From contig JBKPDF010000010.1 of assembly GCA_046727735.1 (NCBI GenBank), forward strand, positions 72,876-136,875: a stretch of 64,000 bases of DNA, read 5' to 3'. The translations under genes were made by a program, and so were the position numbers. Source of the DNA: AP-16 sp046727735 (GTDB taxonomy: Bacteria > Pseudomonadota > Alphaproteobacteria > Rhizobiales > Xanthobacteraceae). The notes under the pieces are model-generated. The model searched no databases. It saw only the letters and a program-made list of their open reading frames with translations, and was not told where the DNA came from. This document shows, piece by piece, positions 15,848-24,544 of the stretch (positions are counted from its first letter, which is position 1; the number at the start of each line of letters is the position of its first letter).

Positions 15848-16762
15848 TTATTTCTCCGGCAGCGTTTCGCCGAACTCGCGGTGGCGCCGCAGCACCGCGT
15901 TGAGCTCGCCGCCGTAGAGAAAGATGCAGGCCGAATAATACAGGAACACCAGCGCGATCATCGCCGAGGCGAGCCCGGCGTAATAGGTCACGTAGGTTTC
16001 GGCGAACTCGGCCAAGTAGCGGCCGAACAACAGGCCGCCGGCAAGCCACAGCAACAGCGTGGCGACCACGCCGGGCGTGATTTCCCACAGCCGGCGCCGC
16101 CCGGCCGGCAGCCACAGATGCGTCACCACGAGCGTCATGATCAGGACCAGGGTCGCCGCTCCGAGCCGCGCGAACGTCACCATGTTCTCGAACGGGGCGA
16201 TCCACGGCGCATAACGCAGCGCGCGATTGAAGATCAGGGGGCCGAGAATCACGAAGAACGACAGCGCGATCAGCGCCACCGCGCCGATCAGCACATAGGC
16301 GATCGATTCGAGCCGCAACAGCCACCAGCCGCGCGATTCCTTGATGGCGTAAGCGCGGTTGAGCCCGATGCGCAGGCTCTCCACTCCGCTCGAGGAGAAA
16401 TACACCGCGAGCGCCACCCCGATGGTGACGACGCCGCCATGGGCCTCGGTCAGCACGCGGTTGATCTCGCCGGTGATCGGCCCCGCTACCTCCTTGGGCC
16501 ACGCTTCGAGCAGGATTTCGGCCGCCGTGTCGGCGAGCGTGTCCGAGCCGACCACGGCCGCGAACGCGGTGAGCACGATCAGGAACGGGAACAGCGCCAT
16601 CAGCGCGGAAAGCGCGATGTGGCTTGCGATCGCCCAGCCGTCGTTGTCCAGGAACAACCAGAAGGCATCCATCACGACGCGGTAACAGTAGCGCAAGAAT
16701 CGCACGGACCGTCCTCGCCCCGGCAGGAAGTCTCCCATCGCCAATCGGCAGGCGATTGGCAA
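15848..16762 (-). CDS. YihY/BrkB-family inner-membrane protein
   Basis: This protein of up to 304 residues has about six membrane helices and the family patterns 'DGWAIASHIALSALMALFPFLIVLTAFAAV', 'VAVYFSSSGVESLRIGLNRAYA' (with its conserved Leu-Asn segment), and 'YAGLASAMIALVFLYYSACIFLYGGELNA'. The YihY/BrkB family (once annotated as ribonuclease BN or virulence factor) has no agreed biochemical function. The start could be 16762 or the Met at 16738; the mature membrane part is unaffected. It is divergent from mcd (143-bp gap) and its stop is 10 bp from the vapBC -35 box. Confidence 0.88.
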   Translation of the reverse strand: MPIACRLAMGDFLPGRGRSVRFLRYCYRVVMDAFWLFLDNDGWAIASHIALSALMALFPFLIVLTAFAAVVGSDTLADTAAEILLEAWPKEVAGPITGEINRVLTEAHGGVVTIGVALAVYFSSSGVESLRIGLNRAYAIKESRGWWLLRLESIAYVLIGAVALIALSFFVILGPLIFNRALRYAPWIAPFENMVTFARLGAATLVLIMTLVVTHLWLPAGRRRLWEITPGVVATLLLWLAGGLLFGRYLAEFAETYVTYYAGLASAMIALVFLYYSACIFLYGGELNAVLRRHREFGETLPEK

Positions 16763-16905
16763 GGGCCGGCGTGCAGCTGCCGGATTCCGTCACACCTTGG
16801 CACCGATCGGCGCCGAAAGGGTTTTGCTTTTGTGCAGTGCACGCGTAATTTCGAGGCAAGCCTAGGCCCCCTTCGCGATGGCCGGCTCCCGCAACGGAAC
16901 CTGCA

Positions 16906-18576
16906 ATGTCCCTGACCCAGGCCCGAACCGATGCTGCCGCCGATGTTGTAGCCCTGGCGCAGGATGCCGCCGCCGCGTTCGAGGCGCTGCTCGCCGACGC
17001 GACGCTCGCGGTACGCGCGCGGGTGTCGCCGGGCGGGAAGGTGTCGAGCCGGATGATCGACCGCGAGCAGCGGGCGACGCACGGCCTGGCGTGGTTCGCC
17101 ACCTATGTGGAAGCGGTGCGGCAGCTCGCGGCCTATGCGGAGCGCATGCACCGTACCGGTCGGCTCGGGGAGCTCGAAGCCTTGGCGGCCCGCGCCGGCA
17201 TCGGCGAGTATCTGGCGCAGGCGATGGGCGGAATCCCCATCAGCCAGGGCGAGATCGTAAGGCCTGCCGATCTAGGTCTCACGAATTCGCAGGTCGCCGC
17301 CCGCGTGACAGCCCGGGTCGAGCGCGTGCTGGCGGACGGCAACAGCGCGAAACATCGCGCGCGGCTCGTCGAGCTGATGCGCGGGGGCGGATCGCTGGTC
17401 GACCACGGCCTCGACGAGACGCTCGAAGCGATCCGCGAAGAGATGCGAAAATTCACCGAAAGCGAGGTGGTGCCCCATGCCCATCAGTGGCACCTGTCGA
17501 ACCGTTACATCCCGGTCGAAACGATCGCGCGCATGGCCGAGCTAGGCGTGTTCGGCCTCACCATCCCGGAGGAATATGGCGGGATGGGTTTGGGCAAAGA
17601 GTCGATGTGCGTCGTCTCCGAGGAATTGTCGCGCGGCTATATCGGCGTGGGCTCGCTCGGCACGCGCTCGGAAATCGCCGCGGAGCTTATTCTCGGCGGC
17701 GGTACCGAGGACCAGAAGCGCAAATGGTTGCCGAAGATCGCCTCGGGCGAAGTGCTGCCGACCGCGGTATTCACCGAGCCCAATGTCGGCTCGGATCTTG
17801 CCTCGCTGAAGACCCGCGCGGTTCGGGCGGGCGGAGTCTACAAGGTCTACGGCAACAAGACCTGGATCACGCATCCGGTGCGCGCCGATCTGATGACGCT
17901 CCTGGTCCGCACCAATCCCGACGAGCCTGGCTATCGCGGGCTCTCGATGCTGCTCGCCGAAAAGCCGCGGGGCAGCGACGAAGATCCGTTCCCGGCCCAA
18001 GGCATGTCCGGCACCGAGATCGAGGTCATCGGTTATCGCGGCATGAAGGAGTACGAAATCGCCTTCGACGGATTCGAGGTTAAGGCGGAGAACCTCCTGG
18101 GCGGTGTCGAGGGCGAGGGATTCAAGCAGCTGATGCAGACGTTCGAGTCGGCGCGCATCCAGACCGCCGCGCGCGCGGTCGGGGTGGCGCAATCGGCGAT
18201 GGAGCTCGCCTTGCGCTATGCCGAGGAACGCGTGCAGTTCGGCGAACCGCTGATCGAGTTCCCGCGCGTCGCCGACAAGCTCGCGATGATGGCGGCGGAG
18301 CTGATGCTGGCGCGCCAGATCACTTATTACGCGGCCCGGCAGAAGGATTCCGGCCGGCGCTGCGATCTCGAGGCCGGCATGGCCAAGCTGCTGGCGGCGC
18401 GCGTCGCCTGGGCGGCCGCAGACAATGCGGTGCAGATCCACGGCGGCAACGGCTTTGCGCTCGAATATCCGGTCTCGCGCGTCCTGTGCGATGCCCGCAT
18501 CCTCAACATTTTCGAGGGCGCAGCCGAAATCCAGGCGCAGGTGATCGCGCGCCGGCTGCTCGATCGGGGAAATTGA
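16906..18576 (+). CDS. mcd: (2S)-Methylsuccinyl-CoA dehydrogenase
   Basis: The 556-residue flavoprotein is an acyl-CoA dehydrogenase with an N-terminal extension of ~165 residues before the usual fold, the mark of methylsuccinyl-CoA dehydrogenases. The extension contains 'RVSPGGKVSSRMIDREQRAT' and 'GLAWFATYVEAVRQLAAYAE'. The catalytic part has 'PTAVFTEPNVGSDLASLKTR', 'KVYGNKTWITHPVRADLMTL', 'FESARIQTAARAVGVAQSAM' and 'QIHGGNGFALEYPVSRVLCD'. It oxidises (2S)-methylsuccinyl-CoA to mesaconyl-CoA and passes electrons to ETF. The etfB-etfA genes lie 1 kb downstream. With ccr and ecm it completes the signature trio of the ethylmalonyl-CoA pathway. The start ATG has GGAA upstream. Confidence 0.92.
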   Translation: MSLTQARTDAAADVVALAQDAAAAFEALLADATLAVRARVSPGGKVSSRMIDREQRATHGLAWFATYVEAVRQLAAYAERMHRTGRLGELEALAARAGIGEYLAQAMGGIPISQGEIVRPADLGLTNSQVAARVTARVERVLADGNSAKHRARLVELMRGGGSLVDHGLDETLEAIREEMRKFTESEVVPHAHQWHLSNRYIPVETIARMAELGVFGLTIPEEYGGMGLGKESMCVVSEELSRGYIGVGSLGTRSEIAAELILGGGTEDQKRKWLPKIASGEVLPTAVFTEPNVGSDLASLKTRAVRAGGVYKVYGNKTWITHPVRADLMTLLVRTNPDEPGYRGLSMLLAEKPRGSDEDPFPAQGMSGTEIEVIGYRGMKEYEIAFDGFEVKAENLLGGVEGEGFKQLMQTFESARIQTAARAVGVAQSAMELALRYAEERVQFGEPLIEFPRVADKLAMMAAELMLARQITYYAARQKDSGRRCDLEAGMAKLLAARVAWAAADNAVQIHGGNGFALEYPVSRVLCDARILNIFEGAAEIQAQVIARRLLDRGN

Positions 18577-18686
18577 GGTGTCGGGACTAGCCGCCGGATA
18601 CCGCCCGCGCCCCTCCCCATCGAGAGAGATCGAGCGCGTCGGCCCCCACGGTGGCCAACATGGGGCTGCAGTGTTAAGAGGCGAAT

Positions 18687-18881
18687 ATGGCCGACATCCT
18701 GTCGTATGTCCTTGTGCCGATCGCGATCGGCGCGGTTGCCGTCGTGCTGGGGCTCGGGCTCTGGAACACGATGCAGGGCGGCTCGCCGCACAAATCCCAA
18801 CGGCTGATGCGGTTGCGGGTCTTGCTGCAAGCGATCGCCATTCTGATCGCCATGGTGACCATATGGGCGCTCGGTCGCTGA
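18687..18881 (+). CDS. Twin transmembrane small protein (HIG1-domain-like)
   Basis: A 64-residue protein with two membrane helices (residues ~7-26 and ~45-62) joined by a basic loop 'GGSPHKSQRLMRLRVLLQA'. The Gly-Leu-Trp-Asn segment before the loop and the Arg-Leu-Met-Arg-x-Arg after it are the pattern of bacterial HIG1-type/'twin transmembrane' proteins, which in Rhizobiales often lie just upstream of the PduO-type adenosyltransferase and etf genes. In mitochondria and Rhodobacter, HIG1 proteins associate with cytochrome oxidase; a similar role here is inference. It lies 110 bp after mcd and 29 bp before the adenosyltransferase gene. Confidence 0.8.
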   Translation: MADILSYVLVPIAIGAVAVVLGLGLWNTMQGGSPHKSQRLMRLRVLLQAIAILIAMVTIWALGR

Positions 18882-18910
18882 GCGGCGCCGCGAAGCTCGG
18901 CTGAGGCAAC

Positions 18911-19489
18911 ATGGTCGTCCTGAACCGGATCTACACGCGGGCCGGCGACGACGGCACGACCGCGCTCGGCACCGGCGAGCGTCGGCCGAAATACGATTTG
19001 CGGATTGCCGCCTACGGCACGGTCGACGAGCTCAATGCGGTCATCGGACTTGCTCGCCTCCACGCCGGTGGCGATGCGGGACTCGACGCGATACTGGCGC
19101 GCATCCAGAACGATCTGTTCGACCTCGGCGCGGATCTCAGCACGCCCGGGAAAGCCAAAGGGCCCGGGGGCGTGCGCCTCGCCATTGTCGATGCGCAAAG
19201 CAATCGGCTCGAACGCGAGATCGACGAGCTCAATGCGGGTCTTGCCCCGCTGCGCTCGTTCGTGCTCCCCGGCGGCAATCCCGCAGCCGCATATCTGCAC
19301 CTCGCTCGAACGGTCGCGCGGCGCGCCGAGCGGCAGATCGTGGAACTCGCGGACAAGCCCGGCGAGAGCGTGTCGGCGGCGGCGCGCAAATATATCAATC
19401 GCCTGTCCGATCTGCTGTTCGTGGCCAGCCGCTATTGCAACGAGCAGGGCGCGCGTGACGTGCTCTGGGTCCCTGGACAAAACCGGTGA
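18911..19489 (+). CDS. Cob(I)yrinic acid a,c-diamide adenosyltransferase, PduO type
   Basis: The 192-residue protein is a PduO-family corrinoid adenosyltransferase, which transfers the 5'-deoxyadenosyl group of ATP to reduced cobalamin. The ATP-binding N-terminus 'RIYTRAGDDGTTALGTGERR' and 'KYDLRIAAYGTVDELNAVIG' are diagnostic, as are 'LPGGNPAAAYLHLARTVARR' and 'YINRLSDLLFVASRYCNEQG'. Its product, adenosylcobalamin, is the cofactor of ethylmalonyl-CoA mutase (and methylmalonyl-CoA mutase), so its position between mcd and etfBA is functionally sensible. GAGG precedes the ATG. The gene probably belongs to the transcript that starts with the twin-transmembrane gene. Confidence 0.93.
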   Translation: MVVLNRIYTRAGDDGTTALGTGERRPKYDLRIAAYGTVDELNAVIGLARLHAGGDAGLDAILARIQNDLFDLGADLSTPGKAKGPGGVRLAIVDAQSNRLEREIDELNAGLAPLRSFVLPGGNPAAAYLHLARTVARRAERQIVELADKPGESVSAAARKYINRLSDLLFVASRYCNEQGARDVLWVPGQNR

Positions 19490-19519
19490 GCGCTGCGAAC
19501 CGGGGCGAGCGGCGGAAAG

Positions 19520-19547
19520 TTGACACTTTTGGGCGGCGGCCTTTAGG
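19520..19547 (+). promoter_or_regulatory. Probable sigma-70 promoter of etfBA
   Basis: TTGACA at 19520-19525 is followed after 16 nt by TTTAGG (19542-19547), giving a start point about 50 nt upstream of etfB. The -10 is poor, so this is a moderate call; the -35 is perfect and lies right after the adenosyltransferase stop. Confidence 0.5.
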
Positions 19548-19604
19548 GTTCCGGCCCTGCGCGATCGATCATTTGCGGCTGCAGCCCTTTGCGAGCGGAC
19601 ATTC

Positions 19605-20354
19605 ATGAAGCTGCTGGTTCCGGTAAAGCGCGTCGTCGATTTCAACGTCAAGGTCCGGGTCAAGGCCGACGGTTCCGGGGTCGAGCTCGCGAACGTCAAA
19701 ATGTCGATGAACCCCTTCGACGAGATCGCGGTCGAAGAGGCGATCCGGCTCAAGGAGCAAGGCAAGGCGACCGAGATCGTCTGCGTCTCGATCGGCCCCC
19801 AGCAGGCCGCTGAGACCATCCGCACCGCGCTCGCGATGGGCGCCGACCGCGGCGTCCTGGTCAAGACCGAGGTGAGCCCGGAGCCGCTCGCGGTCGCCAA
19901 GATTCTCAAGAGCGTGGTCGAAGAGGAAAAGCCCGGTTTGGTGATTCTCGGCAAGCAGGCGATCGACGACGACTGCAATCAGACCGGACAGATGCTGGCC
20001 GCGCTGCTCGGCTGGCCGCAAGGCACGTTCGCGTCCAAGATCGTCGTGGAAGGCGCGGAGTTGCTGGTCACCCGGGAGGTCGACGGCGGGCTCCAGACCG
20101 TCAAATTGAAGTTGCCGGCGATCGTCACCACCGACTTGAGGCTCAACGAGCCGCGGTATGCCAGTCTTCCCAACATCATGAAAGCCAAGAAAAAGCCGAT
20201 TGCCGACAAGACCCCCGAAGTCTACGGCATCGACGTGAAGCCGCGGCTCGAAATCGTGAAAACGTCGGAGCCGCCCGGCCGCAAGGCGGGCATCAAGGTC
20301 GCCTCGGTCGCCGAGCTCGTCGGCAAGCTGAAGAACGAGGCCGGCGTGCTGTGA
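19605..20354 (+). CDS. etfB: Electron transfer flavoprotein subunit beta
   Basis: The 249-residue protein starts 'MKLLVPVKRVVDFNVKVRVK' and has the ETF-beta signature around residues 40-70 ('NPFDEIAVEEAIRLKEQGKA', 'IVCVSIGPQQAAETIRTALA'). It also has the AMP/electron-donor recognition loop 'ASLPNIMKAKKKPI'. ETF-beta carries AMP and docks with acyl-CoA dehydrogenases; electrons go on to ETF-ubiquinone oxidoreductase. It is followed after 22 bp by etfA, an operon conserved across bacteria. Upstream mcd suggests that methylsuccinyl-CoA oxidation is one source of electrons. Confidence 0.96.
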   Translation: MKLLVPVKRVVDFNVKVRVKADGSGVELANVKMSMNPFDEIAVEEAIRLKEQGKATEIVCVSIGPQQAAETIRTALAMGADRGVLVKTEVSPEPLAVAKILKSVVEEEKPGLVILGKQAIDDDCNQTGQMLAALLGWPQGTFASKIVVEGAELLVTREVDGGLQTVKLKLPAIVTTDLRLNEPRYASLPNIMKAKKKPIADKTPEVYGIDVKPRLEIVKTSEPPGRKAGIKVASVAELVGKLKNEAGVL

Positions 20355-20376
20355 TGCCCTCGCAAGGACACGCGCG

Positions 20377-21321
20377 ATGAAGACGCTGCTGCTCGCCAAG
20401 CACGACAACAAGCGGCTGTTCGACGCCACCCACAAGGCGCTCAGTGCCGGGCAAGGGCTGGGCGGAGAAATCGACGTTCTGGTCGCCGGCAAGGATTGCC
20501 GCAGCGTCGCGGACGAGGCAGCGAAGCTCGCCGGTGTCGCCAAGGTTCTGCTGGCCGAGCACCCGAGCCTCGAACATCGGCTGGCCGAGCCGACCGCCGC
20601 CCTCATCGTGTCGCTTGCGGGTCCTTACGATGCAATCGTCGCGCCCGCGACCACAACTGGTAAGAATGTGATGCCGCGGGTCGCGGCGCTGCTCGACGTG
20701 ATGCAAATCTCCGACGTGATCAAAGTCTTGGGACCGGACACGTTCGAGCGGCCGATCTACGCCGGCAACGCCATTCAGACCGTGCGCTCGCGCGAGCCCA
20801 AGAAGGTGATCACAGTCAGGACTGCCGCCTTCCAGGCGGCCGGGACGGGCGGCTCGGCACCGATCGAGGCCGTATCGGTGCCCGAAACGCCTGCGGTCTC
20901 GAGCTTCGTCGGAGAGGAATTGTCCAAATCCGATCGGCCCGAGCTCACGGGCGCCAAAATCGTCATTTCCGGCGGGCGCGCGATGCAGAGCCGGGACAAT
21001 TTCACGAAATACATCGAGCCGGTGGCCGACAAGCTCGGCGCCGCGATCGGAGCCTCGCGCGCCGCCGTCGATGCCGGCTACGCGCCCAATGACTGGCAGG
21101 TGGGTCAGACCGGCAAGGTGGTTGCGCCCGAGCTCTACATCGCGGTCGGCATCTCCGGAGCGATCCAGCATCTGGCCGGAATGAAGGACTCCAAGGTCAT
21201 CGTCGCCATCAACAAAGACGAGGAGGCCCCGATTTTCCAAGTCGCGGATTACGGCCTCGTCGCCGACCTGTTCCAGGTCCTGCCGGAACTCGCCGAGGAA
21301 CTCGGCAAGCGCAGCACGTGA
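20377..21321 (+). CDS. etfA: Electron transfer flavoprotein subunit alpha
   Basis: The 314-residue protein has the N-terminal alpha domain (residues ~1-185) and the C-terminal FAD-binding domain. The latter shows 'ELTGAKIVISGGRAMQSRDN', 'IGASRAAVDAGYAPNDWQVG', 'GKVVAPELYIAVGISGAIQH' and 'AINKDEEAPIFQVADYGLVA', which match the ETF-alpha signature. With EtfB it forms the soluble heterodimer that accepts electrons from several acyl-CoA dehydrogenases. Length and gene order are standard. A 3-hydroxyacyl-CoA dehydrogenase gene follows 115 bp later and may share the transcript. Confidence 0.96.
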   Translation: MKTLLLAKHDNKRLFDATHKALSAGQGLGGEIDVLVAGKDCRSVADEAAKLAGVAKVLLAEHPSLEHRLAEPTAALIVSLAGPYDAIVAPATTTGKNVMPRVAALLDVMQISDVIKVLGPDTFERPIYAGNAIQTVRSREPKKVITVRTAAFQAAGTGGSAPIEAVSVPETPAVSSFVGEELSKSDRPELTGAKIVISGGRAMQSRDNFTKYIEPVADKLGAAIGASRAAVDAGYAPNDWQVGQTGKVVAPELYIAVGISGAIQHLAGMKDSKVIVAINKDEEAPIFQVADYGLVADLFQVLPELAEELGKRST

Positions 21322-21436
21322 GCTTCGACTGTGGTGTCGGAGCGCGGATCGTCGTAAAGACCCACGGGAATCGCTTAACATTCGTCATGCCAGGACGGTG
21401 ATGCTCGCTCCGGTCGAATCGGTCAGGACCAACCCC

Positions 21437-22318
21437 ATGCAGCTCGACATTCGCCACGTCGGCGTGATCGGTGCCGGTCAGATGGGTAACGGCATAGCCC
21501 ATGTATGTGCGCTGTCCGGCTTTTCCGTGCTGCTGAACGACCTCTCGCTCGATCGGGTGAAGTCGAGCCTCGCCACCATCAACGGCAACATGGCCCGTCA
21601 GGTCGGCAAAAACCTCATCACCGAGGAAGAGCGCAAAGCTGCGCTGGCGCGGATCACGCCGGCCGAGAAGCTCGATGCGCTCGGCAATTGCGATTTGGTG
21701 ATCGAAACGGCCGCGGAAAAAGAGGACGTCAAGGTCAAGATCTTCGCCGAGCTCTGCCCGATGCTCAAACCCGAGGCGATTCTCGGCACGAACACGTCCT
21801 CCATTTCCATCACCCGGCTCGCCTCCACGACCGATCGTCCGGAAAAATTCATCGGGATCCATTTCATGAATCCGGTGCCGGTGATGGAGCTGGTCGAGCT
21901 GGTCCGCGGTATCGCGACTGCCGACACCACCTTCGAGACCACCAAGGATTTCGTGCAGAAGCTCGGCAAGATTCCGGCGGTTGCCGAGGACTTTCCGGCA
22001 TTCATCGTCAACCGCATCCTGCTGCCCATGATCAACGAGGCGATCTATACGCTCTATGAGGGCGTGGGCACGGTCGAGTCGATCGACACCGCGATGCGGC
22101 TCGGCACCCACCACCCCATGGGTCCGCTGCAGCTCGCAGACTTCATCGGTCTCGATACCTGCCTGGCGGTGATGCAGGTGCTGCACGAAGGCCTCGCCGA
22201 TTCCAAGTACCGGCCCTGCCCATTGCTGGTGAAATACGTCGAAGCCGGCTGGCTCGGCCGCAAGACGCAGCGCGGGTTCTACGATTATCGCGGGGACAAG
22301 CCGGTGCCGACGCGCTGA
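21437..22318 (+). CDS. 3-Hydroxybutyryl-CoA dehydrogenase
   Basis: The 293-residue enzyme has the NAD-binding Rossmann motif 'VGVIGAGQMGNGIAHVCALS' at its N-terminus and the 3-hydroxyacyl-CoA dehydrogenase signature 'FIGIHFMNPVPVMELVELVR' with the catalytic His. The C-terminal helical domain includes 'EDFPAFIVNRILLPMINEAI' and 'TLYEGVGTVESIDTAMRLGT'. It interconverts acetoacetyl-CoA and 3-hydroxybutyryl-CoA, in PHB metabolism, butyrate use and the first steps of the ethylmalonyl-CoA pathway. I use the ATG at 21437, with AGGA 8 nt upstream. A longer start at 21398/21401 would add 12-13 residues. The gene ends a run of acyl-CoA genes that began at mcd. Confidence 0.93.
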   Translation: MQLDIRHVGVIGAGQMGNGIAHVCALSGFSVLLNDLSLDRVKSSLATINGNMARQVGKNLITEEERKAALARITPAEKLDALGNCDLVIETAAEKEDVKVKIFAELCPMLKPEAILGTNTSSISITRLASTTDRPEKFIGIHFMNPVPVMELVELVRGIATADTTFETTKDFVQKLGKIPAVAEDFPAFIVNRILLPMINEAIYTLYEGVGTVESIDTAMRLGTHHPMGPLQLADFIGLDTCLAVMQVLHEGLADSKYRPCPLLVKYVEAGWLGRKTQRGFYDYRGDKPVPTR

Positions 22319-22417
22319 CTACGGCACGCATTGCGCCGCGCACGTGGGCGACCCAATAACCCTGATCGGATTTGTAGGTGGGTTGCAGGCATCCGCGGGC
22401 CGCGGCACCGATTTACT

Positions 22418-23071
22418 TCACCCCCCGATCGCCGCACGTACCAGCTTCAACGCATCCGCGCTCGTCCATTCGGCAGGCCCGGCCAGGATCGCGGTTTCGC
22501 AGCCTTGTGGGTCGATGAATACCGTCGTGGGCATCCCGAATGCCCAGCCCATGGCCTTGAGATCCTGGAACACTTTGGCGCTCGGGTCGGCGTAATACGC
22601 AAGATGACCGATACCGGTCTCCCGCAACCAGGCTTTCGGCTTCTCCCGGTCGCGTGTGTCGATGTTGATCGCCACGACCTGGAAGCCGGGTCCGCCGAGC
22701 CGTGCCTGCAGATCGTCGAGCGCCGGCATCTCTTTGCGACACGGCACGCACCAGGTGGCCCAGAGATTGAGCAAGACCGCCCGGCCCCGCCATTCTTCGA
22801 GGGTCCTGCGATCACCCGCGCCGTCTTCGAACACGAGGTTGGGAACGCGGCGCGGCTCGTTTGCGACCGCGACGGCGGCCACTTCTCCGCGCGCCAAGGG
22901 CGCCATCCGCTGCGCTGTTTGCACTGCTGGGCGGCAGGCCGCCTCGCCGTCATTGCGCCCCAAGCCGCCCATCCCGTATACCGCCGCGAGCCCGGCTGTC
23001 GCTGCCAAAGCCCCAGCGAACGCCCACACAGCCGCGGGACGAAATCGTCGTTGCTCGCGTCGATCGGTCAT
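22418..23071 (-). CDS. tlpA: TlpA-family membrane-anchored thiol:disulfide oxidoreductase
   Basis: A 217-residue protein with an N-terminal membrane anchor (residues ~13-36) and a periplasmic thioredoxin fold. The active site is 'LNLWATWCVPCRKEMPALDDL', with the CxxC pair about residue 108, and the cis-Pro loop is 'WAFGMPTTVFIDPQG'. It matches TlpA, which in Bradyrhizobium reduces the copper-binding Cys of cytochrome oxidase assembly proteins. The divergent pairing with argH is also found in Bradyrhizobium-type genomes. I use the ATG at 23071; a GTG at 23077 is possible. Only 26 bp separate the two divergent start codons, so each promoter must overlap the other's gene. Confidence 0.9.
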   Translation of the reverse strand: MTDRREQRRFRPAAVWAFAGALAATAGLAAVYGMGGLGRNDGEAACRPAVQTAQRMAPLARGEVAAVAVANEPRRVPNLVFEDGAGDRRTLEEWRGRAVLLNLWATWCVPCRKEMPALDDLQARLGGPGFQVVAINIDTRDREKPKAWLRETGIGHLAYYADPSAKVFQDLKAMGWAFGMPTTVFIDPQGCETAILAGPAEWTSADALKLVRAAIGG

Positions 23072-23081
23072 CGCCACTGCC

Positions 23082-23088
23082 TATAAAT
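23082..23088 (+). promoter_or_regulatory. TATAAAT box in the 26-bp tlpA/argH gap
   Basis: TATAAAT lies 9 nt upstream of the argH ATG. If it is the -10 box, transcription would begin at about the start codon and argH mRNA would be leaderless. A -35 could only be the poor TCGATC at 23060-23065, inside tlpA. Confidence 0.4.
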
Positions 23089-23097
23089 GGACGAGCC

Positions 23098-24486
23098 ATG
23101 AGCAACAAGATGTGGGGCGGCCGGTTCGGTGCGGAGCCGGACGCCCTCATGCAAGAGATCAACGCGTCGATCGCCGTCGATCGCGCGCTCTACGCTCAGG
23201 ACATTGCCGCGTCCAAGGCCCATGCGGACATGTTGGCCCGGCAAGGAATCGTTTCCCGCGAAGACGCCGATAAAATTGCACAAGGGCTGGAGACGATCCG
23301 GAGTGAGATCGACAGCGGGCGGTTCTCGTTCAAGGCCGCGCTCGAGGACATCCATACTCATGTGGAAGCACGCCTGCAGGAACTGATCGGTCCCGCGGCC
23401 GGCAGGCTCCACGCCGCGCGCTCGCGCAACGACCAGGTCGCGACGGATTTCAAACTGTGGGTCCGCGACGCAATCGACAAGCTGGACGCCGCGCTCGGCG
23501 AATATCAGCGCGCGCTCGCTGCCAAAGCCCTGGAGCACGCCGGCACTCTGATGCCGGGGCTCACGCACATGCAAACCGCGCAGCCGGTGACCTTCGGGCA
23601 CTATCTGCTGGCATACGTAGAAATGGCGGCGCGCGACCGCGGCCGCCTTGCTGACGCGCGGCGCCGGCTCAACGAATGTCCGCTCGGCTCGGCGGCGCTC
23701 GCCGGCACCTCGCTCCCGATCGACCGCGATATGACCGCGGCCGCGCTCGGCTTCGATCGACCGAGTGCGAACTCGATCGACGCCGTCGCCGACCGCGACT
23801 TCGCGCTGGAGACGCTGGCCGCGGCCGGGATCGCGGCCGTGCATCTATCGCGGTTCGCCGAGGAGATCGTACTGTTCACCTCGCCGCTCACCGGATTGCT
23901 GGCGCTCTCCGACAAATTCACGACCGGCTCCTCGATCATGCCGCAGAAGCGCAATCCCGATGCGGCGGAGCTGGTGCGCGCCAAGGCGGGGCGGATCATC
24001 GGCGCATTGACGACGCTGCTGGCGGTCATGAAAGGCCTGCCGCTCGCCTACCAAAAGGACATGCAAGAGGACAAGGCCGCCACGATCGATGCGCTCGCCG
24101 CGCTCGATCTGTCGATCGCCGCCATGACCGGAATGGTGCGCGACATGGAGCCCGACACGGCGCGCATGAAGAAGGCGGCCGGCGGCGGCTATTCGACCGC
24201 CACCGATCTCGCGGATTGGCTGGTGGGCAAGGGAATGCCGTTTCGGGAAGCGCACCACGTGACGGGCCGGGTCGTGGCCGCGGCGGAGCAGGCCGGCGTG
24301 CCGCTTCACCGCTTGCCGCTGGAAGCGATGCGGGCGATCGAGCCGCGCATCGAGCCGGAAGCCCTCTCGCGGCTCGCGCCGGAGCGGTCGGTCAAGAGCC
24401 GTACGAGCTATGGCGGCACCGCGCCGGCCAATGTCCGCCGCGAAGCGCGAAAATGGCTCAAAAGATTGGAAAAAGACCGGGCATGA
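23098..24486 (+). CDS. argH: Argininosuccinate lyase
   Basis: The 462-residue enzyme splits argininosuccinate to arginine and fumarate, the last step of arginine synthesis. It starts 'MSNKMWGGRFGAEPDALMQE', a typical ArgH N-terminus. The family shows 'EDIHTHVEARLQELIG', 'AARSRNDQVATDFKLWVRDA', 'PGLTHMQTAQPVTFGHYLLA', and the fumarase/aspartase superfamily signature 'GSSIMPQKRNPDAAELVRAK' with the catalytic Ser loop. The upstream 79 codons of the open frame belong to the tlpA antisense strand and are rejected. The gene is followed closely by lptM and lysA, a conserved order in Rhizobiales. Confidence 0.96.
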   Translation: MSNKMWGGRFGAEPDALMQEINASIAVDRALYAQDIAASKAHADMLARQGIVSREDADKIAQGLETIRSEIDSGRFSFKAALEDIHTHVEARLQELIGPAAGRLHAARSRNDQVATDFKLWVRDAIDKLDAALGEYQRALAAKALEHAGTLMPGLTHMQTAQPVTFGHYLLAYVEMAARDRGRLADARRRLNECPLGSAALAGTSLPIDRDMTAAALGFDRPSANSIDAVADRDFALETLAAAGIAAVHLSRFAEEIVLFTSPLTGLLALSDKFTTGSSIMPQKRNPDAAELVRAKAGRIIGALTTLLAVMKGLPLAYQKDMQEDKAATIDALAALDLSIAAMTGMVRDMEPDTARMKKAAGGGYSTATDLADWLVGKGMPFREAHHVTGRVVAAAEQAGVPLHRLPLEAMRAIEPRIEPEALSRLAPERSVKSRTSYGGTAPANVRREARKWLKRLEKDRA

Positions 24487-24544
24487 GCGCCACCGAAACG
24501 CCAAAGGGCTCGCCTAGAAAAGCTCGATTCTGCTATATGCTGCG

